A program made the translations under genes and the position numbers. Positions 23,359-31,792 of a stretch of DNA of 33,875 bases are shown here, in pieces; position 1 is the stretch's first letter; every line of letters begins with the position of its first letter. The DNA comes from CAYNYM01 sp049366815. GTDB lineage: Bacteria > Desulfobacterota > DSM-4660 > Desulfatiglandales > HGW-15. The notes under the pieces were generated by a model that saw only the letters and a list, made by a program, of their open reading frames with translations, had not been told where the DNA came from and made no database searches. The stretch covers positions 1 through 33,875 of the forward strand of contig JBMNCO010000080.1 in assembly GCA_049366815.1 (NCBI GenBank), in the 5' to 3' direction.

Positions 23359-23723
23359 GAATCAAGATCGACCACCGGTTATGTACCGGATGCAAGATGT
23401 GTGAAATTGCATGTTCCCTGAAGCACACGGAGGCCGTGAACCCATGGCGGTCGAGAATCAGGGTCTATATCGAAGAGGATTTCTGTCTTCCGGTGATCGC
23501 AGGACCATACACGGAGGCCGCCTGTAATTCCAAGGGCACGGTCCTGGTGAACGGGATCGAGATCGACGGGTGCGTGCCCTGCAGGGCCTCATGTCCGGTC
23601 AAATCGGTCTATAAGGAACCGGACACGGGTATTGCCCTGAAGTGCGATTTTTGCGGAGATCCGCCTGATCCGGAATGTGTGAAGTGGTGCGTACCCCGGG
23701 CATTGTCCCTGATAGAGGAGTGA
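23355..23723 (+). CDS. Small polyferredoxin subunit of the AOR enzyme (AorA/BamC/HycB-like)
   Basis: 122 aa with 13 cysteines. Three groups are visible: CTGCKMCEIAC (Cys10/13/16/20), an isolated Cys then CVPCRASC, and CDFC with a later CVKWC. The spacing resembles the iron-sulfur subunits of the DMSO reductase/HycB type and would accommodate about three [4Fe-4S] clusters. The start ATG overlaps the AOR stop (ATGA), implying a 1:1 translationally coupled partner. The likely role is passing electrons between the tungsten site and the Hdr-Flx module, as proposed for BamC. A longer frame from 23271 exists, but it overlaps the AOR end by about 88 bp and lacks family features there. It is short compared with most BamC/AorA proteins. 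Confidence 0.85.
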   Translation: MRIKIDHRLCTGCKMCEIACSLKHTEAVNPWRSRIRVYIEEDFCLPVIAGPYTEAACNSKGTVLVNGIEIDGCVPCRASCPVKSVYKEPDTGIALKCDFCGDPPDPECVKWCVPRALSLIEE

Positions 23724-23951
23724 GGGATCTCACTTTTGTCCAGAATAGGATGTCCCGCTCCAAGCAGGGATCGGCATGTTCTCTTCGCTGCGCTCCCTTC
23801 GCCGTCCATGGCTCCGGTTGCTGCGGGATTTTGGCCCTTCATCTGTCCTGATTCAGGGCCAAAATACGCCCGCTCCGAGAAAATCCCGACCCCTGCTTTC
23901 CGCTTACGAAACGATTTTATTTTGGACACCAATGGAAAGACCGATAATGTA

Positions 23952-24602
23952 ATGGAAGAGAATCCGTATCTGACACCCACTTTTTTTATTGACAGCGATA
24001 CGGTCTCAATCCGGGAAACATCTGAAACGCTGACCCGCAATTTGAAGGGCAAGCGGGAACAGGCCAAGGCGCTTTTCAATTTTGTGCGGGATGAAATCCG
24101 GTACAATGTCTTCTCGCCCAGGCATTCCCCCGAATATTACAGGGCCGGTCATGTGCTCCAAAGGGGTGAGGGATATTGCGTGCAAAAGGCGGTACTGCTC
24201 GTAGCGTTAGCCCGTGCTGCGGGCATTCCTTCGCGGCTCAGATTCGCGGACATAAGAACATACACCACCCCTCCCGAGTTATTGGAAAAAAGGGGGACCG
24301 ATGTGTTTGCATGGCACGGCCTTGCCGATCTGCTGATCCACGGCACCTGGATCAGGCTCACCCCCATTTACCCCCTCGACTACTGCAAGAGAGTCGGGAT
24401 TTATCCTGTCCTCTTTGACGGCGAAAACGATGCCCTTTTGCCCCTCCTCACCCCGGATGGAAGACCCCATAACGAATATATCCTGGACCGCGGGTCTTAT
24501 GCGGACCTACCGATAGACGAGATCCAGAAGGCCTCCCTGTCGGGGAAGTACGTCAGAACGCAGGATCCTCAGGATGCGGGTCCACTTGATTGGGAAATTT
24601 GA
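23952..24602 (+). CDS. Transglutaminase-like domain protein
   Basis: About 216 aa when started at the ATG at 23952. The frame is open further upstream, but those residues look non-coding. A cysteine-protease-like core is visible: RGEGYCVQKAVLLVALARAAG (nucleophile Cys in GYC), SRLRFAD, then FAWHGLADLLIHGTW with the putative catalytic His, and a WIRLTPIY strand. The Asp of the usual Cys-His-Asp triad is not obvious. No signal peptide or membrane segment is present, so it is probably cytoplasmic, unusual for bacterial transglutaminase-like proteins. It lies on the same strand, 228 bp after the polyferredoxin gene and 13 bp before the Tm-1-like gene. Its role could be protein processing or amide hydrolysis of a pathway compound; neither is shown by the sequence. 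Confidence 0.75.
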   Translation: MEENPYLTPTFFIDSDTVSIRETSETLTRNLKGKREQAKALFNFVRDEIRYNVFSPRHSPEYYRAGHVLQRGEGYCVQKAVLLVALARAAGIPSRLRFADIRTYTTPPELLEKRGTDVFAWHGLADLLIHGTWIRLTPIYPLDYCKRVGIYPVLFDGENDALLPLLTPDGRPHNEYILDRGSYADLPIDEIQKASLSGKYVRTQDPQDAGPLDWEI

Positions 24603-24615
24603 GGGGATATCCGAG

Positions 24616-25842
24616 GTGAAACGCATTCTCATTTTGGCAGCACTGGATACCAAGGGGGTGGAGGCGAGATACCTCCGGGACGTCATCATGGCGCGGGGGG
24701 CGGAACCGCTTCTTATGGATCTGTCCATGCGCCTGGTGGAGGGGGACTCCGGGGCCGACATTGCGGCCGAAGACGTTGCACGCTCCGGGGGCGGCACCCT
24801 GAGACACATCAGCGACTCCAAGCAGATGGGCGTCAACATGGCGACCATGATCTCAGGGTCCCTGAAGACGGCCTATGGACTGGTCAAGGAAGGCAAGGTG
24901 CATGGGGTCATGGGGATCGGCGGTTACACCGGGACATACATGGCCACAGCCGTGATGCAGGGCCTTCCCTTTGGTCTTCCCAAGGTCATGGTCTCATCGG
25001 CGGCCGCCCTCCCCGGATTGTGCAACCGGTTTTTGAGCACAAGCGATATCCTTTTGTTCCATTCGGTGATCGAAATATCGGGCCTCTCAGATCCCGTCAA
25101 AAATGTCCTTCAAAGGGCCGCCTATGCCGCAACGGCGATGGTCATGGGCCCAGTGGCCTCACCGACCACGGATCGAGACAGTGCCCTTGCCATGACCATG
25201 CTGAATACCTGCGAAAGATGTGCCCGGGCGGTCCGGGCGGCCCTGATGGAGCAGGGGTATCAGGTCATCGGGTTTCATGCCGCGGGGATCGGAGATCGCG
25301 TCATGGAAGAGATGATTGCCAAAGGGGATTTCTGCGGGGTGATTGATCTGGCCCCGGGGGGCGTGGGGGAGCATCTTTACGGGTACGCGCGTGATGCGGG
25401 GCCGGATCGACTGGAATCCGCCGGGAGGGTGGGCGTCCCGCAGATCATATCCACATGCGGCGTGAACCACGTCTCGCCCCTCAAGTCCAGATATAAACCC
25501 GAACACCGGGAGCGCAGACGGTATGACCTGGACCGGTTTCGAACCTGGCTGCGCATGAGCCCCGAAGAGCTCCGGGAAGTCGCCGGCGTATTTGCCGAAA
25601 AATTGAACAGGTCCCTCGGCCCGGTCAAAATAGTCGTTCCCCTCAAGGGGTGGTCTTCAGTCGATTCCCCCGGGAGTCCCACCTATGACCCTGAAGAAGA
25701 TGCTCTTTTTATCAGGGCACTCGAGGGGAGATTGAAAAAGGAAATCGAGATCATCCGGGTCCCTGCGAATATGGAAGATCCGGAGTTTGCCGATACCGTG
25801 ATACGCGTCGCTGAGGAGATATTTCGCAGGAAAGAGGCATAA
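24616..25842 (+). CDS. Tm-1-like ATP-binding domain protein (UPF0261), copy 1
   Basis: About 408 aa from a GTG start at 24616 (VKRILILAALDTKG), chosen because GAGGGG lies 9 bp upstream; a longer frame from 24574 would overlap the previous gene. Family motifs run in order: LDTKGVEARYLRD, GIGGYTGTYMATAVMQGLPFG, PKVMVSSAAAL, GFHAAGIGDRVMEEMI, GGVGEHLYG, STCGVNHVSP and VPLKGWSSVD, with a C-terminal YDPEEDALF. The plant Tm-1 N-domain binds ATP, and bacterial members often neighbour PEP- or pyruvate-related enzymes; their reaction is unknown. A second copy of the same family follows directly. The pair may form a heteromer. Its nearness to the split dikinase and AOR genes hints at handling of a phosphorylated or enolic intermediate, which is inference. 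Confidence 0.85.
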   Translation: MKRILILAALDTKGVEARYLRDVIMARGAEPLLMDLSMRLVEGDSGADIAAEDVARSGGGTLRHISDSKQMGVNMATMISGSLKTAYGLVKEGKVHGVMGIGGYTGTYMATAVMQGLPFGLPKVMVSSAAALPGLCNRFLSTSDILLFHSVIEISGLSDPVKNVLQRAAYAATAMVMGPVASPTTDRDSALAMTMLNTCERCARAVRAALMEQGYQVIGFHAAGIGDRVMEEMIAKGDFCGVIDLAPGGVGEHLYGYARDAGPDRLESAGRVGVPQIISTCGVNHVSPLKSRYKPEHRERRRYDLDRFRTWLRMSPEELREVAGVFAEKLNRSLGPVKIVVPLKGWSSVDSPGSPTYDPEEDALFIRALEGRLKKEIEIIRVPANMEDPEFADTVIRVAEEIFRRKEA

Positions 25843-25901
25843 GCCGTCACATGGGATGATTTGAACGGGTGCTCCGGCACTATAAAGAAAGGGAGGTTGC
25901 C

Positions 25902-27146
25902 ATGTCGAAATCCATCGTCATTCTTTGTTCGCTGGATTCCAAAGGGAAAGAGGCCGCGTTTCTTAAGGATCGCATAGAGGCCCATGGTGCGAAAGCGATT
26001 CTTGTAGATATCAGCATCGGGGGAGAACCGAGAATACCCCCGGACATTACATCGGAGGAGGTCGCAAAGGCGGGGGGAGGGAATATTTTTGAAATCAGGG
26101 CCACAAAAGACACAGGGCGCGTGACGCCCATCATGGTCAAGGGGGCCTCTGTCAAGGTGCTTGAATTGCACGGGGAGGGAAGGCTCGACGGTGTGATCGC
26201 CTTTGGCGGCGCCTCCAATACAACCGCGGCCACGGCTGTCATGAAGACGCTCCCCTTTGGTATCCCGAAGTTCATGGTATCCAGCACGGCATCCATGCCG
26301 GCCTATGCCGCCAGTTACATCGGGACCAAAGACATCACCATGATGCATTCCGTTGTGGACATCGCGGGGTTGAATGACCTTTCAATGGCCGTGCTGGAAC
26401 GGGCGGCAGGCGGGGTATGCGGGATGGCGGAATCAAGCAAAGGGGCCGTGAAACCCATGACCTCTTCCCCTCTGATCGCCTTGACGGAGTTCAAATTTTC
26501 AGACGACTGCTCTCAACGTGTAAAAGATCTTCTTGAACGCAAAGGATATAATGTGATTCCCTTTCACGCCCAGGGCATTGGGGATGCAGCAATGGAAGAA
26601 CTTATCGGCCAGGGCCTGTTCGACGGTGTGATCGACATAGTCCCCGCCGGGGTCGGTGAGCACCTCGTCGGTGGTAACCGGGACCCGGGGCCCACCCGGC
26701 TTGAAGCGGCGGGTCGCCTGGGCATCCCCCAGGTCATCGCACCTTGTGGTTTCGATATGATCAGCTGCGGTCCCCTGGGTAGAAAGGATACCAATGATCC
26801 CCTCTGGAGCAAACGCCGGCTGGCCGAAAGAAAATTATTTATTCCCGATGAGTTCCGGGTTCAGGTGCGGAGCAGCGCGGATGAGTTGCGAGAGATTGCA
26901 GCTGCGGTGGCCGAGAAGCTGAACAAATCAAAGGGGCCGGTGGCCTTCCTGATCCCGACCCGGGGATGGTCTTCATTGAGTGTCGAGGGGGCGGACCTCT
27001 ACGATCCGGAGGCCGATAAGGTCTTCGTATCCGAGCTGAAAGGGCTGGTTGATGGAAGGATCGAGGTCAGGGACATCGATACGGACCTGAATGCCCCAGA
27101 ATTTGCCGACAGGCTGGTGGAGACACTCGTTGCCCTCATGGAATAG
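25902..27146 (+). CDS. Tm-1-like ATP-binding domain protein (UPF0261), copy 2
   Basis: About 414 aa. The ATG at 25902 (MSKSIVILCSLDSKGKEAAF) is preceded by GGGAGG at the right distance; the frame opens at 25869, but those codons are not family-like. The motifs parallel copy 1: LDSKGKEAAFLKDR, AFGGASNTTAATAVMKTLPFG, PKFMVSSTASMPA, PFHAQGIGDAAMEELI, AGVGEHLVG, PCGFDMISCG and IPTRGWSSL, with YDPEADKVF. It is the last plus-strand gene of the long run and ends 8 bp before a large inverted repeat. Sequence drift between the copies, especially in the central region, suggests distinct roles rather than a recent duplication. Cytoplasmic; function unproven. Confidence 0.86.
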   Translation: MSKSIVILCSLDSKGKEAAFLKDRIEAHGAKAILVDISIGGEPRIPPDITSEEVAKAGGGNIFEIRATKDTGRVTPIMVKGASVKVLELHGEGRLDGVIAFGGASNTTAATAVMKTLPFGIPKFMVSSTASMPAYAASYIGTKDITMMHSVVDIAGLNDLSMAVLERAAGGVCGMAESSKGAVKPMTSSPLIALTEFKFSDDCSQRVKDLLERKGYNVIPFHAQGIGDAAMEELIGQGLFDGVIDIVPAGVGEHLVGGNRDPGPTRLEAAGRLGIPQVIAPCGFDMISCGPLGRKDTNDPLWSKRRLAERKLFIPDEFRVQVRSSADELREIAAAVAEKLNKSKGPVAFLIPTRGWSSLSVEGADLYDPEADKVFVSELKGLVDGRIEVRDIDTDLNAPEFADRLVETLVALME

Positions 27147-27152
27147 TGGATT

Positions 27153-27245
27153 GGGGTCACATCTTGATTTGTGAATTGCATTTACCTTTTTCGCTTCTTC
27201 TTCCTGTATGAAAAATCTGCAAATCACAAATCAAGATGTGACCCC
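27153..27245. repeat. Long inverted repeat between convergent genes (REP-like)
   Basis: A 28-bp arm beginning GGGGTCACATCTTGATTTG (27153-27180) is repeated in reverse complement at 27218-27245 with one mismatch, across a 37-bp loop. It fills nearly the whole gap between the converging UPF0261 and cytochrome genes. The sequence resembles palindromes associated with REP-associated tyrosine transposases (RAYTs) in proteobacteria, though no transposase is present. It may also act as a two-way terminator. Confidence 0.8.
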
Positions 27246-27253
27246 ACCAATAC

Positions 27254-28450
27254 TCAGGGCCTGTAACCGTCCGACAGGGTCTTCATGAACTCGACGATCG
27301 CATCCTCTTCCGCATCGGTAAGACCGAGATCACCCAGCTCGTCCTCGTTCACGTTCTCCGCTACCTCGGGTGGGGGCCAGTCCTCCACGTCCCTGGTGTT
27401 ATAGAAATGCACCACTTCCTTGAGGGACTTGAAGACCCCGTTATGCATATAAGCCTTTGGAGACTTGTTCCCGGGCCGCTTGTCCACATTACGAAGGGTG
27501 GGCACCTTGTGCTTGCCCATGTTTTCTGCAGCCATCGCCGCATATTCCGGTCTTGTTTCCAAAAAACCACCCAGGCCGGGGTCGATCCAGGCATCGCCCT
27601 CGGGGTTGATCGGTGTGCCGTCATCCAGAAATTCTTCATCCATGTCGTACCAGGGATTGTCCGGGTTCTTGGGAACCCCCAGGTTGTCAAAGGTGAAGTC
27701 CGTAAAAAGAGGCGGTTCTCCTGCGGTTCCCGGGCCGCTCGGATGACAAAGCGCACACATGGCTTTTCCATTAAACAACTCCAGGCCCCAGGCCTCCTGT
27801 TCCGTCAGCTCCGCCTCGCCTTTCAGGTAGTAATCGTACTTTGATGAAAACTGATTGACCTCGGGGGATGCCTCATAGGCGGCAATGGCCAGCCCGACCC
27901 GGTCATAATTCATTTCGATGTCTGTTCCAGTGTCGGTACTGATCGGCTCTCCCCAGACCGCTTCCCAAAGCCGGGCGAGCTTTTTTGAAGACGCAATTTG
28001 TTCCAGCACCGCTGCTTTACTGGGATTGTTCATCTCAACCGGGTTCAGAAAGGGTCCCAGGGCCTGCTCGGCCGCCGGGTTGCCGAGGATTTCGCCGGTC
28101 GCCCGGCCGTCCCAGAAATTTCCGCCGACAAAGAGCCCTTCCTCCTCATTGTAATGAAAAACCGGGCTCTGCGTGGCATAGGCCGCGCTTGGGGGTTTTC
28201 GGTTCCCGAACCGGGTCGGCACCGCCCCCCTGTAAACAGCGCCGTGTTTGTTGATGCCGGGAATGGGCCCTGTCCAGCCCGAATCCGGGGCATGGCACTG
28301 GGCGCAGGACATCCAGTCGGGGCTTGAGATCTTGTCAAAAAACAGGGCCTTCCCCAGTTCTTCCATGGGTGTCAGTGCTTGGGCCCCTAGCGGCCCAAGC
28401 ACCATGCCGAAGACCAGAATCATCCCAAATGCAATGACTTTTCGCAACAT
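27254..28450 (-). CDS. Di-haem cytochrome c peroxidase / MauG family protein
   Basis: 398 aa from the ATG at 28450, which has AAGGAGGG 9 bp upstream; the frame extends to 28549 but those residues are not signal-like. The N-terminal MLRKVIAFGMILVFGMVLG to about residue 25 (AQA) is a Sec signal peptide, so the protein is periplasmic. Two c-type haem sites are present: CAQCH (Cys49/Cys52/His53) and CALCH (Cys232/Cys235/His236). Typical CCP/MauG phrases include NFWDGRA, LGPFLNPVEMN, TPINPEGD and VPTLRNV with a C-terminal FMKTL. It probably reduces hydrogen peroxide or oxidises a substrate through the high-potential haem. It is on the opposite strand and not obviously linked to the catabolic island. 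Confidence 0.9.
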   Translation of the reverse strand: MLRKVIAFGMILVFGMVLGPLGAQALTPMEELGKALFFDKISSPDWMSCAQCHAPDSGWTGPIPGINKHGAVYRGAVPTRFGNRKPPSAAYATQSPVFHYNEEEGLFVGGNFWDGRATGEILGNPAAEQALGPFLNPVEMNNPSKAAVLEQIASSKKLARLWEAVWGEPISTDTGTDIEMNYDRVGLAIAAYEASPEVNQFSSKYDYYLKGEAELTEQEAWGLELFNGKAMCALCHPSGPGTAGEPPLFTDFTFDNLGVPKNPDNPWYDMDEEFLDDGTPINPEGDAWIDPGLGGFLETRPEYAAMAAENMGKHKVPTLRNVDKRPGNKSPKAYMHNGVFKSLKEVVHFYNTRDVEDWPPPEVAENVNEDELGDLGLTDAEEDAIVEFMKTLSDGYRP

Positions 28451-28948
28451 ATCTCCATCCCTCCTTTTCTGTGCCGGGCTTCCAGGGCATACATTTATTG
28501 CCGCCTGTACATCCGGCCTTTGTGGCTTCTTGATGAGCGAGTCACCCAAACGGGAAATCTTTTCAGAAAATGATCAGTCGATGAGGCCCGGAACAGGGAA
28601 AGAGGAAGCTCTGTCACGAGATAAACGGAATATATTGTTCAGACAAGGAAATAGGAACTCCGAGTGGCGTATGAGGGTCCCTTTAAAAATATTTGACTCC
28701 AGGGCGACTGTCGGTGTCAAGAAAAAAGAGTGAGTCTCCTGTTCAGGTTCAGGTTGCACTCCAGCCGGGAGTGGGGCTGGCAAGGACGGCGTAGAAAATT
28801 CGGGAACCGGGTCAGGTTCAAAATGATATGAAAGGAGCGCCAGGTTCTCTGCAGACAGGTCAGACACAACATTGAAAAATATTGACTTTATCCGAGTAAT
28901 CATCTTTTCATGGACTAAAGGGATAAAAGTAAAGGGGAGGAGAAGGAT
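28451..28948. other. Divergent intergenic region between cytochrome and WrbA genes
   Basis: About 500 bp with promoters for both flanking genes expected. No gene is supported; the open frames here lack family features. A TTGACT at 28882-28887 could be a -35 for the wrbA gene, but no good -10 follows at the right distance. A GGGGAGGAGAAGG ribosome binding site precedes the ATG at 28949. Confidence 0.4.
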
Positions 28949-29560
28949 ATGAAAATTTTGATCGTTTATTATTCGATGTACGGGCATGTCCACCGCATGG
29001 CGGAGGCCGTCGCCGAGGGCGCCCGGGAAGTGGGCGGCGCGGGTGTGGAAATGCGGCGGGTTCCGGAAACCCTGTCCCGGGAGGTGCTGGCCAAGATGGG
29101 GGCCATCGAGGCCCAGGAGGCCTTTTCCCACATTCCGGTGTGCACTGTGAATGAACTGCCGGATGCCGATGCGATCCTGTTCGGTACGCCGACCCGCTTC
29201 GGGAACATGTGCGGTCAAATGCGCCAGTTTCTCGACGCCACGGGGCAACTCTGGGCCAAGGGGGCGTTGGTTGGAAAAGTCGGGAGCGTGTTTACGAGTT
29301 CGGCGACCCAGCACGGGGGGCAGGAATCCACCATCCTGAGCTTCCATATCACGCTTCTTCATCAGGGGTTTATTGTTGTGGGGCTGCCCTACACCTTCCA
29401 GGGGCAGATGAACATAGACGAGATCACGGGCGGTTCCCCTTATGGGGCCTCGACCATAGCGGGAGGGCAGGGTGAACGGATGCCGAGCGAAAACGAACTG
29501 GCCGCAGCCAGGTTCCAGGGCAGGCACGTGGCCGACATCACGTCCAGGCTCATCAGATGA
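28949..29560 (+). CDS. wrbA: NAD(P)H:quinone oxidoreductase, WrbA type (flavodoxin-like)
   Basis: 203 aa, the standard WrbA length. The FMN phosphate loop YYSMYGHVHRMAEAVAEGA starts at about residue 7. The characteristic FGTPTRFGNMCGQMRQFLD, TSSATQHGGQE, and GSPYGASTIAGGQGER with ENELAAARFQGRHVA near the C-terminus are all present. WrbA enzymes are soluble tetramers that reduce quinones by two electrons with NAD(P)H, protecting against oxidative stress. The gene is divergent from the cytochrome peroxidase gene and convergent with the phosphorylase, so it appears to be a single-gene unit. Its pairing with a peroxidase is consistent with an oxidative-stress context but may be coincidental. Confidence 0.93.
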   Translation: MKILIVYYSMYGHVHRMAEAVAEGAREVGGAGVEMRRVPETLSREVLAKMGAIEAQEAFSHIPVCTVNELPDADAILFGTPTRFGNMCGQMRQFLDATGQLWAKGALVGKVGSVFTSSATQHGGQESTILSFHITLLHQGFIVVGLPYTFQGQMNIDEITGGSPYGASTIAGGQGERMPSENELAAARFQGRHVADITSRLIR

Positions 29561-29631
29561 GGCCCTCTGAAAGGAATTATTCCAGATCAGAGCCATGAAA
29601 AACAAGGTTTTGGGGCACCCTGCTAAGGAGA

Positions 29632-31770
29632 CTACATGGTTTCAGAGGACGTGGCGCTTGCCGCCGATAGATAAAAGCGTTCGACATAGTCCTTGACCAT
29701 CCGGTCCGCATTGAAACGCCAACCCAGGCTCTGGAACGCCATCTTCATGCGCTTGACCCAGTGGTGGGGAACTCCGCTTGCATTCCGCTCATAATAGAGG
29801 GGGATAATTTCCTTTTCGAGGGTCTCGTAAAGATACTGGGCGTCCCTCTGATGTTGTATATCGGGGTCGTTGTGCATCCCGCCGTGGCCGATGGCGAAAC
29901 CGTTTTGCCCGTTGTATGCCTCATTCCACCAGCCATCCAGTACCGAGAGGTTCAGACCCCCGTTGAGGACGACCTTCTGTCCGCTTGTGCCGCAGGCCTC
30001 CAAGGGTCGCCTGGGGTTGTTCAGCCATGCATCCACACCCTGCACCAGGTGACGGCCCACGTTGTAGTCATAATTTTCGACAAAAACGATTCTTCTCTTG
30101 TAGGCGGGGTCATGGCTGTAGTCCGAAATCCTCTGGATTATTTTTTTGCCCTGGTCATCCCGCGGGTGGGCCTTGCCTGCGAATATGATCTGGATCGGCC
30201 GGTGGGCGTCCTCAATCATTTTGATAAGACGCTCGGGTTGAAACAGAATCAGGTCCGCCCGTTTATAAGTCGCAAACCTGCGGGCGCAACCGATTGTGAG
30301 AATATCCGGGTCGAGTATCTGATCGATGTTGTGGATCGTGTCCTGATCTCCGAGCCGCTCCGCCCGCAGGAGCAGACGCCGCCGTACGAAGCGGATGAGT
30401 CGCATCTTCAGGGCTTGATGCGTCTCCCATAACTCCCCGTCATCGATATCGGCCACCTTTTCCCAGACATCGGGGTGCACCATCCTCGTGGGCCAATCCT
30501 GGGCAAGTCGCGTCTCGAACAACTGGTACATGGGCGGGGACAGCCACGACAAGACATGCACGCCGTTCGTGATATGGCCGATGGGCACTTCCACCTCGGG
30601 TCGCTCCGGCCATAGGGGATGCCACATGCGACGGCTGACATCTGCATGAATGGCCGATACGCCGTTTGCACGGCGTGAATTCTTCAATGCCAGCACGGTC
30701 ATACAGAAGGTTTCCGACCTATCATTACTGTTGACCCGTCCCATGGCCATGAATTCATCCGGGGACAGCCCCAGTTTCCCTCTCAACGTGCCGAGATGCT
30801 CTTCAATCAGATCCTGAGAAAAACGATCATGGCCGGCCGGCACGGGAGTGTGTGTCGTGAAGACGGTGTACAAAGACACCCGTCGGCGCGCCCGGGCAAA
30901 GGGAATCTGGTCGTATTCCATAACCCTGCGGATCTCTTCGAGGATGGCAAAGGCGCTGTGCCCTTCATTGAGATGCATCACCCCGGGGGTGATATTGAGC
31001 GCCTGCAGGATGCGCGCTCCCCCTATCCCCAGCAGCAGTTCCTGTCGAATACGGAATCTGTCATCGCCGCCGTAGAGGCGGGATGTCAATTCACGATCCT
31101 CTGTCGAATTCCCCTCCACGTTGGAATCCAGCAGCATGAGGGGAATTCTACCAACCTGAAGTTTCCAGACCCCGGCCTGGAGAAGGCCGCCCCGGGTGCC
31201 TACTCTGACGATCAAAGGCTGCCCGTTGGGGTCCGTGACCCGCGCCAGGGGCAGCATGTCGGTGTCAAGGTTGAAGTAGTCTTCTTCCTGCCATCCATCC
31301 TTGTTCAGCCGCTGGCAGAAATAGCCCTGCCGGTAAAGGAGTCCGATCCCCATCAGGGGAATCCCAAGATCAGAGGCGCTTTTCAGATGGTCGCCCGCCA
31401 GGATGCCAAGACCTCCGGAGTAAATCGGCAGGGATTCATGCAGGCCGAACTCGGCGGAAAAATAGACCACGGGTCGGTTGCAGAGGTTTCCGCAGTGGAC
31501 GGCCCCCCATGTTTTCTCCTTTTCCACATATTCGCTCAGTCGTCGAAAGGCGTAATTGATTCTGCTGTGGAGCACCAATTCTGCGGCCCGTTCCTCGATC
31601 TGCTCCGGGGTCATCCGATTCAGGAAGGCAATGGGGTTGTGGTCCACCTCGCGCCAGAGATGTGGGTCCAGATCGGTGAAAAGGCTGAGGACCTCGGGGT
31701 GCCATGCCCACCAGAGGTTTTCCGCCAGCACGAGTAATCGCGTATGAAGATTGTTGTCCGGAACGGTCAT
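29632..31770 (-). CDS. glgP: Alpha-glucan phosphorylase
   Basis: 712 aa, matching the shorter alpha-glucan phosphorylase group. The N-terminal helical region (LAENLWWAWHPEVLSLF, then DPHLWREVDHNPIAFL) is typical of DUF3417-containing phosphorylases. VYFSAEFGLHESLPIYSGGL and NEGHSAFAILE mark the catalytic core. The pyridoxal phosphate lysine is Lys599 in EACGTSGQKVVLNGG, followed by LDGWWNEAYNGQNGFAIG. It releases glucose-1-phosphate from glycogen-like polymers in the cytoplasm. AAGGAGG lies 8 bp before the ATG at 31770. The gene is not operonic with the island and is divergent from the radical SAM gene; a palindromic repeat lies just upstream of its start. Family assignment is secure, the exact glucan substrate is not. 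Confidence 0.94.
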   Translation of the reverse strand: MTVPDNNLHTRLLVLAENLWWAWHPEVLSLFTDLDPHLWREVDHNPIAFLNRMTPEQIEERAAELVLHSRINYAFRRLSEYVEKEKTWGAVHCGNLCNRPVVYFSAEFGLHESLPIYSGGLGILAGDHLKSASDLGIPLMGIGLLYRQGYFCQRLNKDGWQEEDYFNLDTDMLPLARVTDPNGQPLIVRVGTRGGLLQAGVWKLQVGRIPLMLLDSNVEGNSTEDRELTSRLYGGDDRFRIRQELLLGIGGARILQALNITPGVMHLNEGHSAFAILEEIRRVMEYDQIPFARARRRVSLYTVFTTHTPVPAGHDRFSQDLIEEHLGTLRGKLGLSPDEFMAMGRVNSNDRSETFCMTVLALKNSRRANGVSAIHADVSRRMWHPLWPERPEVEVPIGHITNGVHVLSWLSPPMYQLFETRLAQDWPTRMVHPDVWEKVADIDDGELWETHQALKMRLIRFVRRRLLLRAERLGDQDTIHNIDQILDPDILTIGCARRFATYKRADLILFQPERLIKMIEDAHRPIQIIFAGKAHPRDDQGKKIIQRISDYSHDPAYKRRIVFVENYDYNVGRHLVQGVDAWLNNPRRPLEACGTSGQKVVLNGGLNLSVLDGWWNEAYNGQNGFAIGHGGMHNDPDIQHQRDAQYLYETLEKEIIPLYYERNASGVPHHWVKRMKMAFQSLGWRFNADRMVKDYVERFYLSAASATSSETM

Positions 31771-31792
31771 CCACAGACCTCCTTATGTAGTG

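Noticed and set aside
29565..29592. Possible bidirectional terminator between wrbA and glgP
   Set aside because: CTCTGA and TCAGAG can pair around a small inner stem, but the structure is weak and has no flanking T-tract.
29761..31737. Plus-strand open frames of 223 and 313 codons opposite the phosphorylase gene
   Set aside because: They are shadows of a clear glgP coding sequence and lack ribosome binding sites or domains.
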